Below, one piece after another: positions 1-10,310 of a stretch of 64,000 bases of DNA; the first letter of the stretch is position 1; each line of letters begins with the position of its first letter. Under the pieces are notes generated by a model. That model worked only from the letters and a program-made list of their open reading frames with translations. It ran no database searches and was not told the origin of the DNA. Made by a program: the position numbers and the translations under genes. The stretch comes from Filosporella fistucella (taxonomy: Eukaryota; Ascomycota; Leotiomycetes; Helotiales), in NCBI GenBank assembly GCA_030077755.1, contig JAQJZZ010000007.1, forward strand, positions 1,922,001 to 1,986,000. Reading direction: 5' to 3'.

Positions 1-576
1 TTGCTTCTGCATATTGTTAAACAAATGGTCTCATTTTCCTGGACAGACAAACCGAGTTCCCTCTCCGGAAGCCAAATCGTAGTTGAAGTCGTAGACAGCA
101 TATCTGGGACCCTTGCCAACCTTGCCCTGCATAATGTTAAATTCGAATTCCCAATTCACCTCAGATTAACCCTACTGTTTTGCTCTTGCTTTGAGCAGCA
201 ATCAATTTCTCACGGAACTCATCCCAATCTGGGTTCTCACTTGTCTCCTCAACAACAATCTTTTTGTAATCATCAGATAGCTTGTAAATGATGTACTTGA
301 TCTTCTTGTTCAGCTTGAGCTCGTTGAATTTGTCGATGCACTCATCGGACACATTGACACTGTATACGCCATTTTATTAGTATTTTGTAGCATATTATTA
401 TCGGGCGATCGTAGGACGGATACGGCTGATCTGCGACCGGAGCGACTGCAAGCATTTCTCATTCTTGACGATTGTGGGATGGAGGGGTTCGAGGGAAACT
501 GACCCTGATTGAGACTGGAGTCGCAAAACTTGTCAGCAGATACCAATAAACTCTGGGATGGAATAATGCATACCAT
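1..576 (-). CDS. cof1: Cofilin/ADF actin-depolymerising factor (partial, runs off the left edge)
   Basis: Cofilin binds G- and F-actin and severs or depolymerises filaments in the cytoplasm. Five exon pieces are visible on the minus strand: 576-574 (only the ATG), 514-504 (an 11-nt micro-exon), 359-176, 126-53 and 6-1, continuing outside the window. Introns are 59, 144, 49 and 46 nt; the second has a TACTAAT branch site. The product begins MSQSGVNVSDECIDKFNELK and continues through YIIYKLSDDY, TSENPDWDEFREKL, RYAVYDFNYDLASGEGTRSK, all typical of ADF/cofilin (usual length about 150 aa; about 93 are here). Reading frame closes across every junction. Identity is near certain. The two 5' micro-exons are inferred from splice signals and the expected N-terminus. 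The actin-binding long helix and C-terminus lie beyond the edge. Confidence 0.9.
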
Positions 577-2750
577 AATGCCGAAATATGATGTGCGACA
601 AGCAGTACTGAATCAAAGCCTGTCAACAGTATTGTCAGCGTTGAGCCTAGCGCCAGAGGAGTTCACGATAGCTGTCTGGAAAAGTGGTATCGAGTAAGGT
701 GAGCACATACAAGATTTGAAAGAGTTCAAAGCTGGGTATCAAAGATTCTCGAGGTCCTGATTAAAGGTGTGGTTTTGTAGTGGTTAAGATAATGTTAGTC
801 GATGCATTTGTCTCCAGGTTCGAACCCCACCAACACGTGACTTAGCGCTGTTTAGGTATGTTTGAGCGGGAATGGAACCTCATTCTTCCAGCATCGCTGA
901 TATGATGCTGTGAATATAAACAGGCAGTCAATTTTCGGAACATGAAGAACTCAAGATTACGAAGCAAGTGTGGCTCATCCTACCACCTAAATGTCCTCAG
1001 GTGGACCAGTCAATCTATATTTGTAGTAGCTGCTCCTAGGCAATAGCGATTCGGAAGATGCCACGCAATATTAGTCTTGGAGTTCTCTAGCTCTTACTTC
1101 AGTTGCGATAAGATACTTTGATGTTAGGCACCAAATGTTCACATCGCCAAATCACAAGGCAGCAAGCGAGTATCAATAATATTCTATCATGTCATACAAC
1201 ATCTCATAAAAGTCGTGGTCCATTGTATTTGGATGCCAAGTCAGCTATTCAATTGCGGCCCTATATTTTTTCCGGGTATATGCCTTGGATCTCGCATCTC
1301 ATAGAATCTTGATCATTTGAGGTCGGCTCGTCTATTGCTCTTTTCTTTTTAGATTATTCTACCAGGTACTATTAGGTAGCCAAGATTGAATGACCGTAGC
1401 ATAGTTTAATCATCTTTCTTCTACAATTCGCATTCTGGATACAGATTATTTGAGTTTAAGAGACTACTTCTCGCTGGTATATCATCAGCGAAAAAAACTC
1501 TTTTCGCACCACTGGACGATGAGTGATATGTGTTGAGGATTCTTGTTCATGATTAACAAATTGAAATTGCAGCTTCTCAGCGCAATATTAAAATCTAAAC
1601 TCTGCGTCACAGTTGGCATGAGGTATTAGACTTGGCTTATCGCTTCAAGCGAGCGCCAATACTGAGCAGCAAAGATATTTTGTTGTCAACGCTAAAGAAA
1701 AATGGAATGGATTTCTATTTTGAGTACACTTCGAAGGTGTTACCTATTGTGACTAAGGGATTTTCGACTGCAATTTATGAGCTTGTCAATAGATTCCCTT
1801 GAAGATGAAGTGTGTGAATTAGGTGTACTATACTAGTCTAAAGAGTTAGCCTTGAAACGACACAAAAATCATTGCAGTGTTCTGCTGACTCGTCAATCTT
1901 GGAACTTCAAAGCAAGGTGGCAATGATGCCTATCAACAGATATTCTGGCAACTTTAGAGATGACATATTCACGAGAAACATGGAGAAGACATGATAGAGG
2001 ATAGCTCGGGGCCTCAAGTACTAGCACTGTGATTGGAAGTATCCTAAAGACAATCGTTTAAGGGTAATTGTGTGGGTTCAACAATGGCACTTCCCACAAG
2101 AGATTCGACTGCGTGGAATCTGAAAGGATGCAGGTAGATATTTATAGTATGATACGAACTTAACATTGTTTCTGGCTAGGATTTGATTTTAATCTGTCAG
2201 TATTGTTCTCTCTAAGGAAGCCACGATGGCTTCAGAGCGTGTTTAGAAAGTTTGAACTGGACGAGCTTTTGAGAGCCGGATGCCAGCAGACAAGTAATAC
2301 CATGATCTGGGGAGGACTAAGGCGGTAGGAACCATGATTTCGCCGTCCTGCCCGCCGAGAACCGTTTGGCTTCATGTCAAATCTCTAAGTGGGCTGTTGA
2401 TATCCTCGACTTCACGCAAACACCTACAAACAACCATTCGAAATCGCCAGCAAGTTCAATATCTCTTCAGAGAGAGCGGAATCAATGCCACAGTATCTCC
2501 TCAGCTTTACGAAAGTGTAAAAATCCTTTTTGGTAAACATATGGTATGTGAAAGCCATCAGCAATCTCTCAACTTGACACTGGGTGGACTTTGCTCCTCG
2601 GGCTTACTGACGACCCTATTGTAGATCTTTGTTTTGGAATCCTATCAGCTTGCGTATATAGACATGACTCTGACAATTCTGAACGCCTTTGTATTGATAA
2701 TCGTGAGTTTATCATGTGCTGAAATAGGGAAAACTTGCTGACCTGGACTT
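577..2750. other. AT-rich spacer upstream of cofilin
   Basis: I see no supported protein gene here. The open frames are short, lack splice-consistent extensions and look like chance. The only item worth naming is a tRNA-like element near 767-839, listed separately. The stretch also carries the cofilin promoter immediately after position 576. Confidence 0.5.
767..839 (+). pseudogene. tRNA-like element (degraded tRNA or SINE head)
   Basis: The stretch contains a box A-like TAGTGGTTAAG and a near-perfect box B GGTTCGAACCC at the right spacing. The ends (GGTGTGG and CAACACG) pair at about five of seven positions. The T stem and anticodon stem do not pair well, so it is probably not a functional tRNA. 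It could be a decayed tRNA, a SINE-type head, or coincidence. Confidence 0.3.
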
Positions 2751-2789
2751 GTGGCAAAGCATGTACTCCCCTCATCGCCTCTTTGGCAT

Positions 2790-2937
2790 AGCGATATCCA
2801 ACCTCCCAAACGAACATATCTCACCATATTAAAAGAGCAGCTTGAAGCTGCAGCTTGTACTTCCATGTACCTGCGTCAATATGGAAGAAGTTCTCCGACA
2901 GATCCATCAAGCATTCGTGGATGGACAGAACTGACCT
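2790..2937 (+). pseudogene. Broken relative of the 81-aa protein gene at 13.9 kb
   Basis: Translated in two frames this stretch gives EQLEAAACTSMYLRQ and then MEEVLRQIHQAFVDGQN followed by a stop. The intact gene at 13891-14192 encodes ELEAAARTTMYLRENKEEVLRQIHQAWVDGQNRPW. The two differ mostly at third codon positions. The copy here has a 2-nt deletion after the YLR codons and a CGA-to-TGA change that ends the frame early. Similarity starts abruptly at the GAGCAGCTTGAAGCTGC segment and ends at GACC. I infer a diverged paralogue that later lost its frame. Function is unknown for both. Confidence 0.65.
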
Positions 2938-3540
2938 CCTTGTTCCCCAAACATGCAAGGGGAACATGCACTCTATCGCTGGTAGACTGCGTACCTGTCT
3001 TCCGATCGTCTCATCTTGTCGTTACTAATACCTTCTCGACAGCGACTGATCTCGGGGTTTCGAGAGCCTTTATCCATTCTTTGAAGAGGAAGTCTCCGGT
3101 TGACGTGAGTAAACTAAACTTCCTTTCGTCAAACTTGGAACATCTACTAATTATGCAGCACGACCTGACTCACACTGAAACAAGAATTCAGGTTTTCCCA
3201 CCACCTCAGACGAGCGAGAACTGTACCTCGAATGCATCTGCTGGGGGCATCACGCAGCCCACAAAACTTATCGACACGCTAGAATGAAGGACAAAAATAC
3301 TTGGAATAGAAGAGAGTATTGTTCGAGGAGAAGATGGGGGATCGGTTTTCTTGAGTATTCCTGCATGAGTGTGCTCTGCGGAAGTGTACGATGTATGTGT
3401 AAGAGTATAGTGTACGATTATGGTATCTGTTCCTTTTGTTTGATCATTATGTATGTGTTTTCTCCTAGCAATGGAAAAACTCAACCTCAGCCATATGGCA
3501 CATGCATTATGGAACAGATCTTGGTAAGCTTATTCTGACA
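2938..3540 (+). pseudogene. Exon-like relic with a well-formed intron, product unknown
   Basis: A textbook intron lies at 3105-3158 (GTGAGT donor, CTACTAAT branch, ATGCAG acceptor). About 30 nt into the downstream exon, one frame reads SDERELYLECICWGHHAAHK and continues YRHARMKDKNTWNRREY. This looks like protein sequence rather than chance, but I do not recognise the family. The upstream exon cannot be joined to a convincing start, and the frames before and after the intron do not connect to one protein. It directly follows the broken paralogue at 2.8 kb and may be part of the same decayed gene or a neighbouring one. Confidence 0.3.
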
Positions 3541-6041
3541 AAAAATATTGGTGCTGACACGACTTTTATGAACCCTAGTTTAATACACTTTATTTGATGC
3601 TTGACGGTTGCCCTAGGCACGGGATTGGTCTCTTACCTCAACTCGAGAGCATCTTGAGCGCCACTGACAAAGATCTCGCCTCCGCCGGCTCCTCGCGCCA
3701 TTACTCCAGATCCTGGGACTTGCCGACTAGAATTTGCTTTCTTGAGCAAGAGTCCCCTCCCCGGCTAACTCCGAAAACATCTGGTTGAGAACACTACTAT
3801 ACCGTGGAGACGCTTGTCCTATTTCTCGAGTTCTTGCTTCAACCCCGTTACTGTTAACCTCGAAATTTCAAACCCTCGGAATAAAGAACGATAGAATCGA
3901 CAGGGTATATCTCATTCTTTTACGCCGATACGACCCTCAATTAATTGAAGGACGAGAGTGAACTCAATGTCCAAGCATAGGATCGGATTTTATGCATCAT
4001 TTTACCGTTACTCCTAAGTTTGGAAGTCTGGAATACCTTCTGGAAGACTTGGCGCAGTTGAAGTATAGCGGTGTGTTTATTTGCTTTGTCCACATCTTCT
4101 GAGAGCTCATGGAATATCGGAATCATTTCTTGAATAATATAGAGTCTCTGCAACTGATGATTCTGCTAGTTGAGAGCGAGGAATTCAGTTGGTGGTCGTT
4201 CTTGAAACTGTAAACTGCAACGTTTCAGATGTATATGTACATTACAGCTCCTTCCACCAATATTGCAAGTTGTCAAGAGATTCCAAAAAATCAGACTCAT
4301 TCTATAGCATTGCCCAGCAAGTGCTAAAGTAGTCTGTGCTGTACCATCCCAGCAGCGGCGGGGTCTTGAAGTTTAAAATTAGTCAAGTGAAGAATCTAGC
4401 AAGAGCGACTCACCCATTATTTTCCCAACAGGTAATCTGAATTCAAGTCAACGATGACTAAGAGGCTATGTAACTTTTGATTTTTTTTCCTTTTACAAGT
4501 TCAAGGAGTTCAGGAAATATGCAATCGTGACCTTTGCAGGTGTTACGTAGTAATGCTGCTTTTCATTCAGGTAACCTAGAGTTTTGCGAGCTGTAACATA
4601 GAGAATGTATGCCACTACATTTATCCCAGCAACTCCAAAATATTAGGGTTCGCGAACCCCACATGAATGCTGCTACAGAGGCTACTCTGCAGAATCTCGG
4701 ACATTTGTTGGACTATAGCACAGACCCGTGAAGATCTGAGTCTCAAGACAATTCCTAGCCCCAGACGAACTCGACAACTGTTCTGTGTTTTTCAATCCTG
4801 TGTGATGAATAGTGTGTTCCTCTATCCTGAATCCTGCTGCCTAATTCTTGGGCATTTCCACCGTCTATCCCTCTGCTACAGCTTTGTATTTCAAAGCAGC
4901 TATAGAATATTATCGCTTACAGGCCCGCCATATCGCTTATCGTCCAGAAGAGTTTTGGGAACTTGAACGAATCGTCTGAAAAATTCGAAAGTGGTTTTGC
5001 CACATTCAAAGTATCTGGAGCTGCTCGGCATCACAGTGAAAGGCTGAACATAATGCAAGCTCAATTCGCATGATATGAAGTAGGTCAAACTAGCCTTCGG
5101 CAACGCACTACGCAAGCTAACATTCAACCTCTACATGTGCGCATAGGTAGGAGAAGCATCACCATACCGCAAAGAAAGTTAAATACTTGTGTCGTCTCAA
5201 CATCGCTCGAATCTACCCGGCTTCATCCCAAAATTCGGTTTCGCGATGGGTACGAAAGGAAGAACGAAATGATCACAATATTTCATTCGCTGCAGAATTC
5301 TTAGCCTTGTGCATGTGTCTCTGTCTATCTATACTACTTTCTATCACATACGTCATGTGCTTATATCAGCACTGGATGTTAGCGGCATCACTTCAGGACG
5401 GGTTCACAACGAAGTTGAACATTTGGTACGTATCATCAATTCTATTCTAATTGCTTTTGTGCTTCTATAAAACCCATGACTAACGTGTTGAGACGCAGCC
5501 CAGTATCAGAGAGTCTCCGTGTTAACCACCGCCCTCAGCCATTCCAACCTCTGGTCTATGATATTCCACCGTCCTTACGAACCTTGGATATTCGATCCCT
5601 GGATTATGGATGCCGACTGAGAACAAATCTGCCGCGGTGTAAAAATTCATCGATATGAAGCGCAGATGTGTTGAACTCTGAGCTGAAAGAAGCTATGTCG
5701 AAAATGGGTATTAACTCATCGCGAAAACAAGACCGTGTGGCTGAATGAATCAGAAGCATTTCCTTATGAATGTCATAAAGATCATTGATTTCGAAAAATG
5801 CAAGGCCAAATCCAGTCGTAGATTTCTCAAAGCAGATGTATCAGATCGAAATTCGAACGAATCGGAAATCGAGACAAATCAGCTGTCGGAATTCGTCACC
5901 AAGCCAGGTATTCGATTTTCAAAGGAGATGTTAATACAATCGAGAAGCGGAATATAAGAACATTCAAAGACACATCGTCGATGAGGTGTTCAGATCCTTT
6001 TGTTAAGGCAGACGAGTTACTGCCGGAATGCGGACGACAAT
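3541..6041. other. AT-rich spacer with small coding-like islands
   Basis: No complete gene is supported. On the minus strand, 3701-3637 is a GC-richer island that reads MARGAGGGEIFVSGAQDALEL and ends at a GTAAGA donor. Also on the minus strand, 3941-4165 is a 75-codon open stretch starting at a CTAG acceptor and containing IPIFHELSEDVDKANKH. Either may be a decayed exon; neither could be built into a gene. Confidence 0.35.
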
Positions 6042-8887
6042 CTAAAAGATAGATGGAGGATAATCACCAAAACCATATGATGCGGGTTCTGGAGATGGAG
6101 TTGGCTCGAAGTCCTGCTCATTTGGCTCAAAGTTCTCGACATCTTCAGGCATATGACCAGGAACTGGACCCGTGAAACCATGTTGAACGGCTGGGCGACG
6201 TGGGCGTGGTGATGGATCGTCATACTCCTCTTCGTCCTCAGCAGACTCTGGATCATCATTATGAATGTCACGGTAATCGCCAAATCCACCATCACTACCT
6301 TGCTCATGTTCCTCAATCCCAAAGTATTCCTCAAAGTCAGTGGCATCTAGGTTCATGGCTTCCTCGGGTGTCAAATCCTCATCGCCGTTTCGATTCATGG
6401 CCATGTTTTGACCTTGGTTCTGAGTTTGGGCTTGTTGGTGGTTCATGGTCTGGCCTTGATTCATAACCCTACTTTGACCTTGGTTCTGAGTGTAGCCTTG
6501 GTGCTGATTCATGTTTTGGCCTTGGTTCATGCCGTAACCTTGTCCGTTCTGCAGCATGTTAGCATGTCCTCTTGCTACACTATAGAGATCGATCTACTTA
6601 CAGAGTTGCCCAAATTCACTGCTCCAGTTTGTTGGTTGCCATAGTTCATTTGTGCAGGAGCAGTGTTAGGGGTATGGGTAGGAGCGAAATCGGGTTGGCG
6701 AATTGGAGTCGTCAAATCCATCTGGCCAAAGCGATTGTACATTCCAGCAGTACTCATGCCGGATTGGGGTTGTTGGTACTGGATTGATTGACTTGAAGGT
6801 GTATGTGGACCAGCGGAACCTTGGGAGCTGTATTTCTGGTAGCCATGGTGGTTTCCAACATACATTCCTTGAGAGTTGTGGTGTTGATTATGAGCACCAA
6901 TGACTTCAGCTTGGTCATCTTCGTCATCCTCCCATTCGTTTTCGTCAACATCTTCTCCATCCTCATCATCATGTTCACCCTCAAAGTTCTGACCAAGATT
7001 CTTCCACAAGATTCCATTTACACGAGGATCACGGCCATCCCGGACAGCCTCACTGAACTGTTCAAGGGTGCCATGCTCCATAACTCCTGCATACGATGTT
7101 TGTCTGGGAGCACCACCAATTTGAGTGGCAGCAGGTACAGCAGGAGCAGTAGGGACAGCGGTATTTTGAACCATACCAGATTGTGTTGAGTTTTGTCTGC
7201 GGACTTGCAAGTTCTCGGCTTGAAGCGATTGTTGATCCTGTGGCTGACTCACGAAGGGATCCTCCATTGGTTGGGTTCGCACGGTCTGTGGCTCAATACC
7301 CACAGGATACTGCGCAAGCTCTTGTGGATCAGCATGTAAAGTGACTACGAAAGAAGATCCTTTTTTCGGTGCCGTGCTCTGTGAATGACGTGCCGATCTT
7401 GGCTTTTTCGTGGGAGTCTCAAACATCTCGGCCTGGGTACTGTTTCGCTTACGACCAGAAGATTTCAGCTCACCACGACGAGGCTTCCTCTTCTTGGATG
7501 GGTCATAATCGTCATCAGCGTTCAACTCAGCGGGATCAACATCTTCTTCATCCTCGGATGGGACGTTTCGACGCGTATAACGTCTCTTCAATCTGGGGGG
7601 TGCTGAGGTTGCGGCACCGGCACCGCGACATGGAACGGGGATGCGAGGATCGGTCTTGCTTGCAGTGCCAGCACGAATGGCGTGGTGCAAATCGACTACT
7701 TCCTTTGGTACTCGGCATCGACGTTGGCTTACCTTTTCCCTCTTCAGCCACTCTCGAGGACCGTCCAGCTTGCGATAATTACCAGATCCAAGATACATGC
7801 CAGGGACATCAAGATTCGTCTTCCGGTCCTCTGTCCTCTCAGACCATCGTACAGCTCGAGTAGTTGTTGGAATATCCGAAGTCATGTCCCGACAATAGCC
7901 TCGAAGAGTTGGATCAACCCATTGCTTTGGCTTGCCAAGAATGGGCGGAATGATATGTCCCTCCATGATAAGAACATCACGAAGCTTGTTGAGCATTTGA
8001 ACAGCACTGGGGCCGCTACAACCAGGAGAAAGACGATGGACGATATCATCCCAAGGAATCTTGTAGCCCTTTTTGTGGCACTCATATTGCATATTTAGGA
8101 CCAGTTTCTCCATCATGCGGGGCCCTGTAGTGAAAACGTCAATAACAGGGATCAGATCAAGAGACTTGGAGACTTACTATGCCACATAACAAGCCTGCGA
8201 CCGATGAAGCGACCATTTGGATCTGGATTATCATTTGCTTCAACCTTCATTTGGTGCTTGTGCATGTTATTCAACGCACGGGGCACGCTGTCGGCACCCA
8301 CGAATTTTCCGTGAGAGTTCATCCATCGCTCACCATTCTTGGGAACATGGACAGCCTGTGAGCTTTCTGGTAGAGGAGGATAATCACCGAAGCCATACGG
8401 CTGGAAGGTCAAGGGGGGAGCAGTATCTGCAGCGAGCTCTTGCTCTTGGTCCTCGCCATCTTCATCATAGCCACCTACGGAATTGTCATCATTGGAGTCG
8501 TCCCACTCAGCTTCAGAGTCTCGTTCCAAGTCGTCATCACCGTACAAGTCGGGATCAAAAGCTCCGAAACCATCGGAATTAGTTTGCAATCCTTGTCGAG
8601 ATGAGTTACCCTCCTGCTCCAGTGACTCCGAGTCTAGACCAGATGTCAGCATGTTCTTCATAAAATCCACCATGGCTCAGGTTACTTTGGAGCTCATAAG
8701 TCTGACGCAGTCCACGTCGACGACGCATCTGGGTAAGCCAGTGGACGGGTGCATCATCATCCTCGCCATGAGCTCTTCCACATTTCTTGCTGCGGTAGGT
8801 GCACTTACCATTTGAATTAACAGGCTTCTTCTTTGGATATGGCTGAGTCTTTGAAGCATCATGCTTCTTTCTCGGTGCTGGCCCCAT
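6042..8887 (-). CDS. Uncharacterised 895-aa nuclear-type protein with a possible Myb/SANT-like segment and Q/N-rich tail
   Basis: Four exons: 8887-8686, 8633-8178, 8124-6602 and 6548-6042, with introns of 52, 53 and 53 nt. The summed length is 2688 nt and the frame closes. The N-terminus is basic with two cysteines near residues 30-36; residues about 75-150 are strongly acidic. Around residues 220-280 a helical segment containing KIPWDDIVHRLSPG and SAVQMLNKLRD resembles the small Myb/SANT-like domains found farther along the window. Then come basic blocks (KKRKPRRGELKSSGRKR, PTKKPRS) that could be nuclear localisation signals, an acidic run, and a Q/N/G-rich C-terminus with repeated MNQGQ and QNQGQ. 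The motif YGFGDYPP occurs twice, near residue 157 and at the extreme C-terminus. No enzymatic motif is seen. A chromatin or transcription role is only an inference. Confidence 0.75.
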
Positions 8888-9059
8888 TCTTGCTGCAGTC
8901 TATGCGTCCAAGCACAGCAACTTTGAACGTGTTCTGTTATTTGCGAAAGGAGAGACTTTAAATGATGTTAGCATGTTTCTCGAAGTAATTTTGAGAGAGT
9001 TAGAACATAGAGAAATGTCAAGGAACAATGAAGTGCGAGATATGATGAATAATATGATA

Positions 9060-9960
9060 TGGTAACACCACACCCCTGCTCAAGGCCGGATGGGGAAGAC
9101 ACCAAAGTGCGAATCAGGACGTATCTTGAGAGACATCTATGCCGACCCAAGACTAGAGAACGAAAGATAGAGAGTCGAAAGTGCGAGTCAAGATGAACGA
9201 GTGGACATCTCAATACCGACCCTCAAATTGAGAGGAACCATGTGTAGTATGGATGTATGAATTTCAGCTTGTCCGAGGAAAATCACAAAAGTCCAACTCG
9301 CAACATATGTTGGAAGATAATTACACTAACGACTCGAGAGAGGCCATGATAGATATGAAAGCACGAAGTGAAACAGACTTTGTGGAAATTTCTCACCGAC
9401 CCTCAACCCAAGAACGGACATTAGCAGTATGAAAGTATAAATTGCAGTGTGTCTTGGTATAAATCTTCACCGACTATCCACTGGACGGCGAATGTTAGGG
9501 AAATGAATATGCGAACCTTGTGAAAACTCTAGGTTATCAATACCGCCCAATGATTTCAGAGCTGATAGCACAAAACTATTTGTGCGAAATCAGCAGCATC
9601 TTTGAACAGCTCAGACCGACCCTCGAGGACAATGCGGATGACAGAGACATAAATGTGCGAACTGAGCTGTATCTTTCGAGATGTTACACTAACCCCCGCA
9701 TCCAGAGCGGATGACAAAATAATAATAGTGCGAAATGAGATGTAACTTTCGAAATGCCACACCGACCCTAGAGTGCGGTGCGGATGAGATATGGATGAAA
9801 GTACGAGCTGAAGTGTAACTTCTGGGATATAATACCCACCCTTGATTGCAGTGCGAATGTCGGACTGACGAATGTGCGAGGTGAGCAGAGAATGTCAAAT
9901 TTTGAAAACCGTCCTCGGCCGCAGTGCAAATGACAGGGAACCGATTCGCTGAACAATTCT
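9060..9960. repeat. Degenerate minisatellite, about 12 units of about 70-80 bp
   Basis: The element CACCGACCCTCRA recurs at roughly 9066, 9146, 9218, 9326, 9394, 9470, 9541, 9618, 9687, 9763, 9834 and 9906. It is usually followed by GCGGATGA, then GTGCGAA(A/G)TGA and a TGTAACTTTCGAAATG-like ending. Units are diverged and not in one open frame. The array lies upstream (on the 5' side) of the 895-aa gene, beginning about 170 bp before its start codon. No CRISPR-like exact repeat or spacer pattern is present. Confidence 0.75.
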
Positions 9961-10135
9961 AGGATTTCGATATGAAAGTGAAATTCGTAAAGAATTCACT
10001 TTTGATATATTCGTTTTTGATGCCGACAATTTTGATGCTTTATCCAACTGCGCAGGCATTCAGATAATTGCATCCCTAGAATGACCATATCATTCCAGCA
10101 TCAAAAGGACGCAAAGAAATTTGTCTTCAATCCCA

Positions 10136-10310
10136 CGAAAATCGAACAGATATCGTGTTCAACTTCAACGCCAAACGAGTGCGAAAGAGTGAGCGGAATA
10201 GTGAACGAAACTACGTCACGAAAATCGAACTCGTGCTCTGTGGTGCAGTTTCAACGCGGCATTTGTGAAAAAGAGTGAACGGAGCAGTGCAATAGAAACC
10301 GAGTGTATGG
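10136..10310. repeat. Two 83-bp diverged direct repeats
   Basis: CGAAAATCGAAC starts both at 10136 and at 10219. Both copies continue with related text (TTCAACGC, then a GAAAGAGTGAGCGG or AAAGAGTGAACGG block), giving a period of 83 bp. This may be an outlying part of the minisatellite that ends near 9960, but the unit sequence differs. Confidence 0.55.

Noticed and set aside
2751..3287. 178-codon plus-strand frame
   Set aside because: It runs through the broken paralogue in the wrong frame and straight across a well-formed intron, so it is not a gene as read.
9060..10310. Possible CRISPR-like or snoRNA array
   Set aside because: Repeats are diverged without spacers, the genome is eukaryotic, and C/D boxes are not present consistently.
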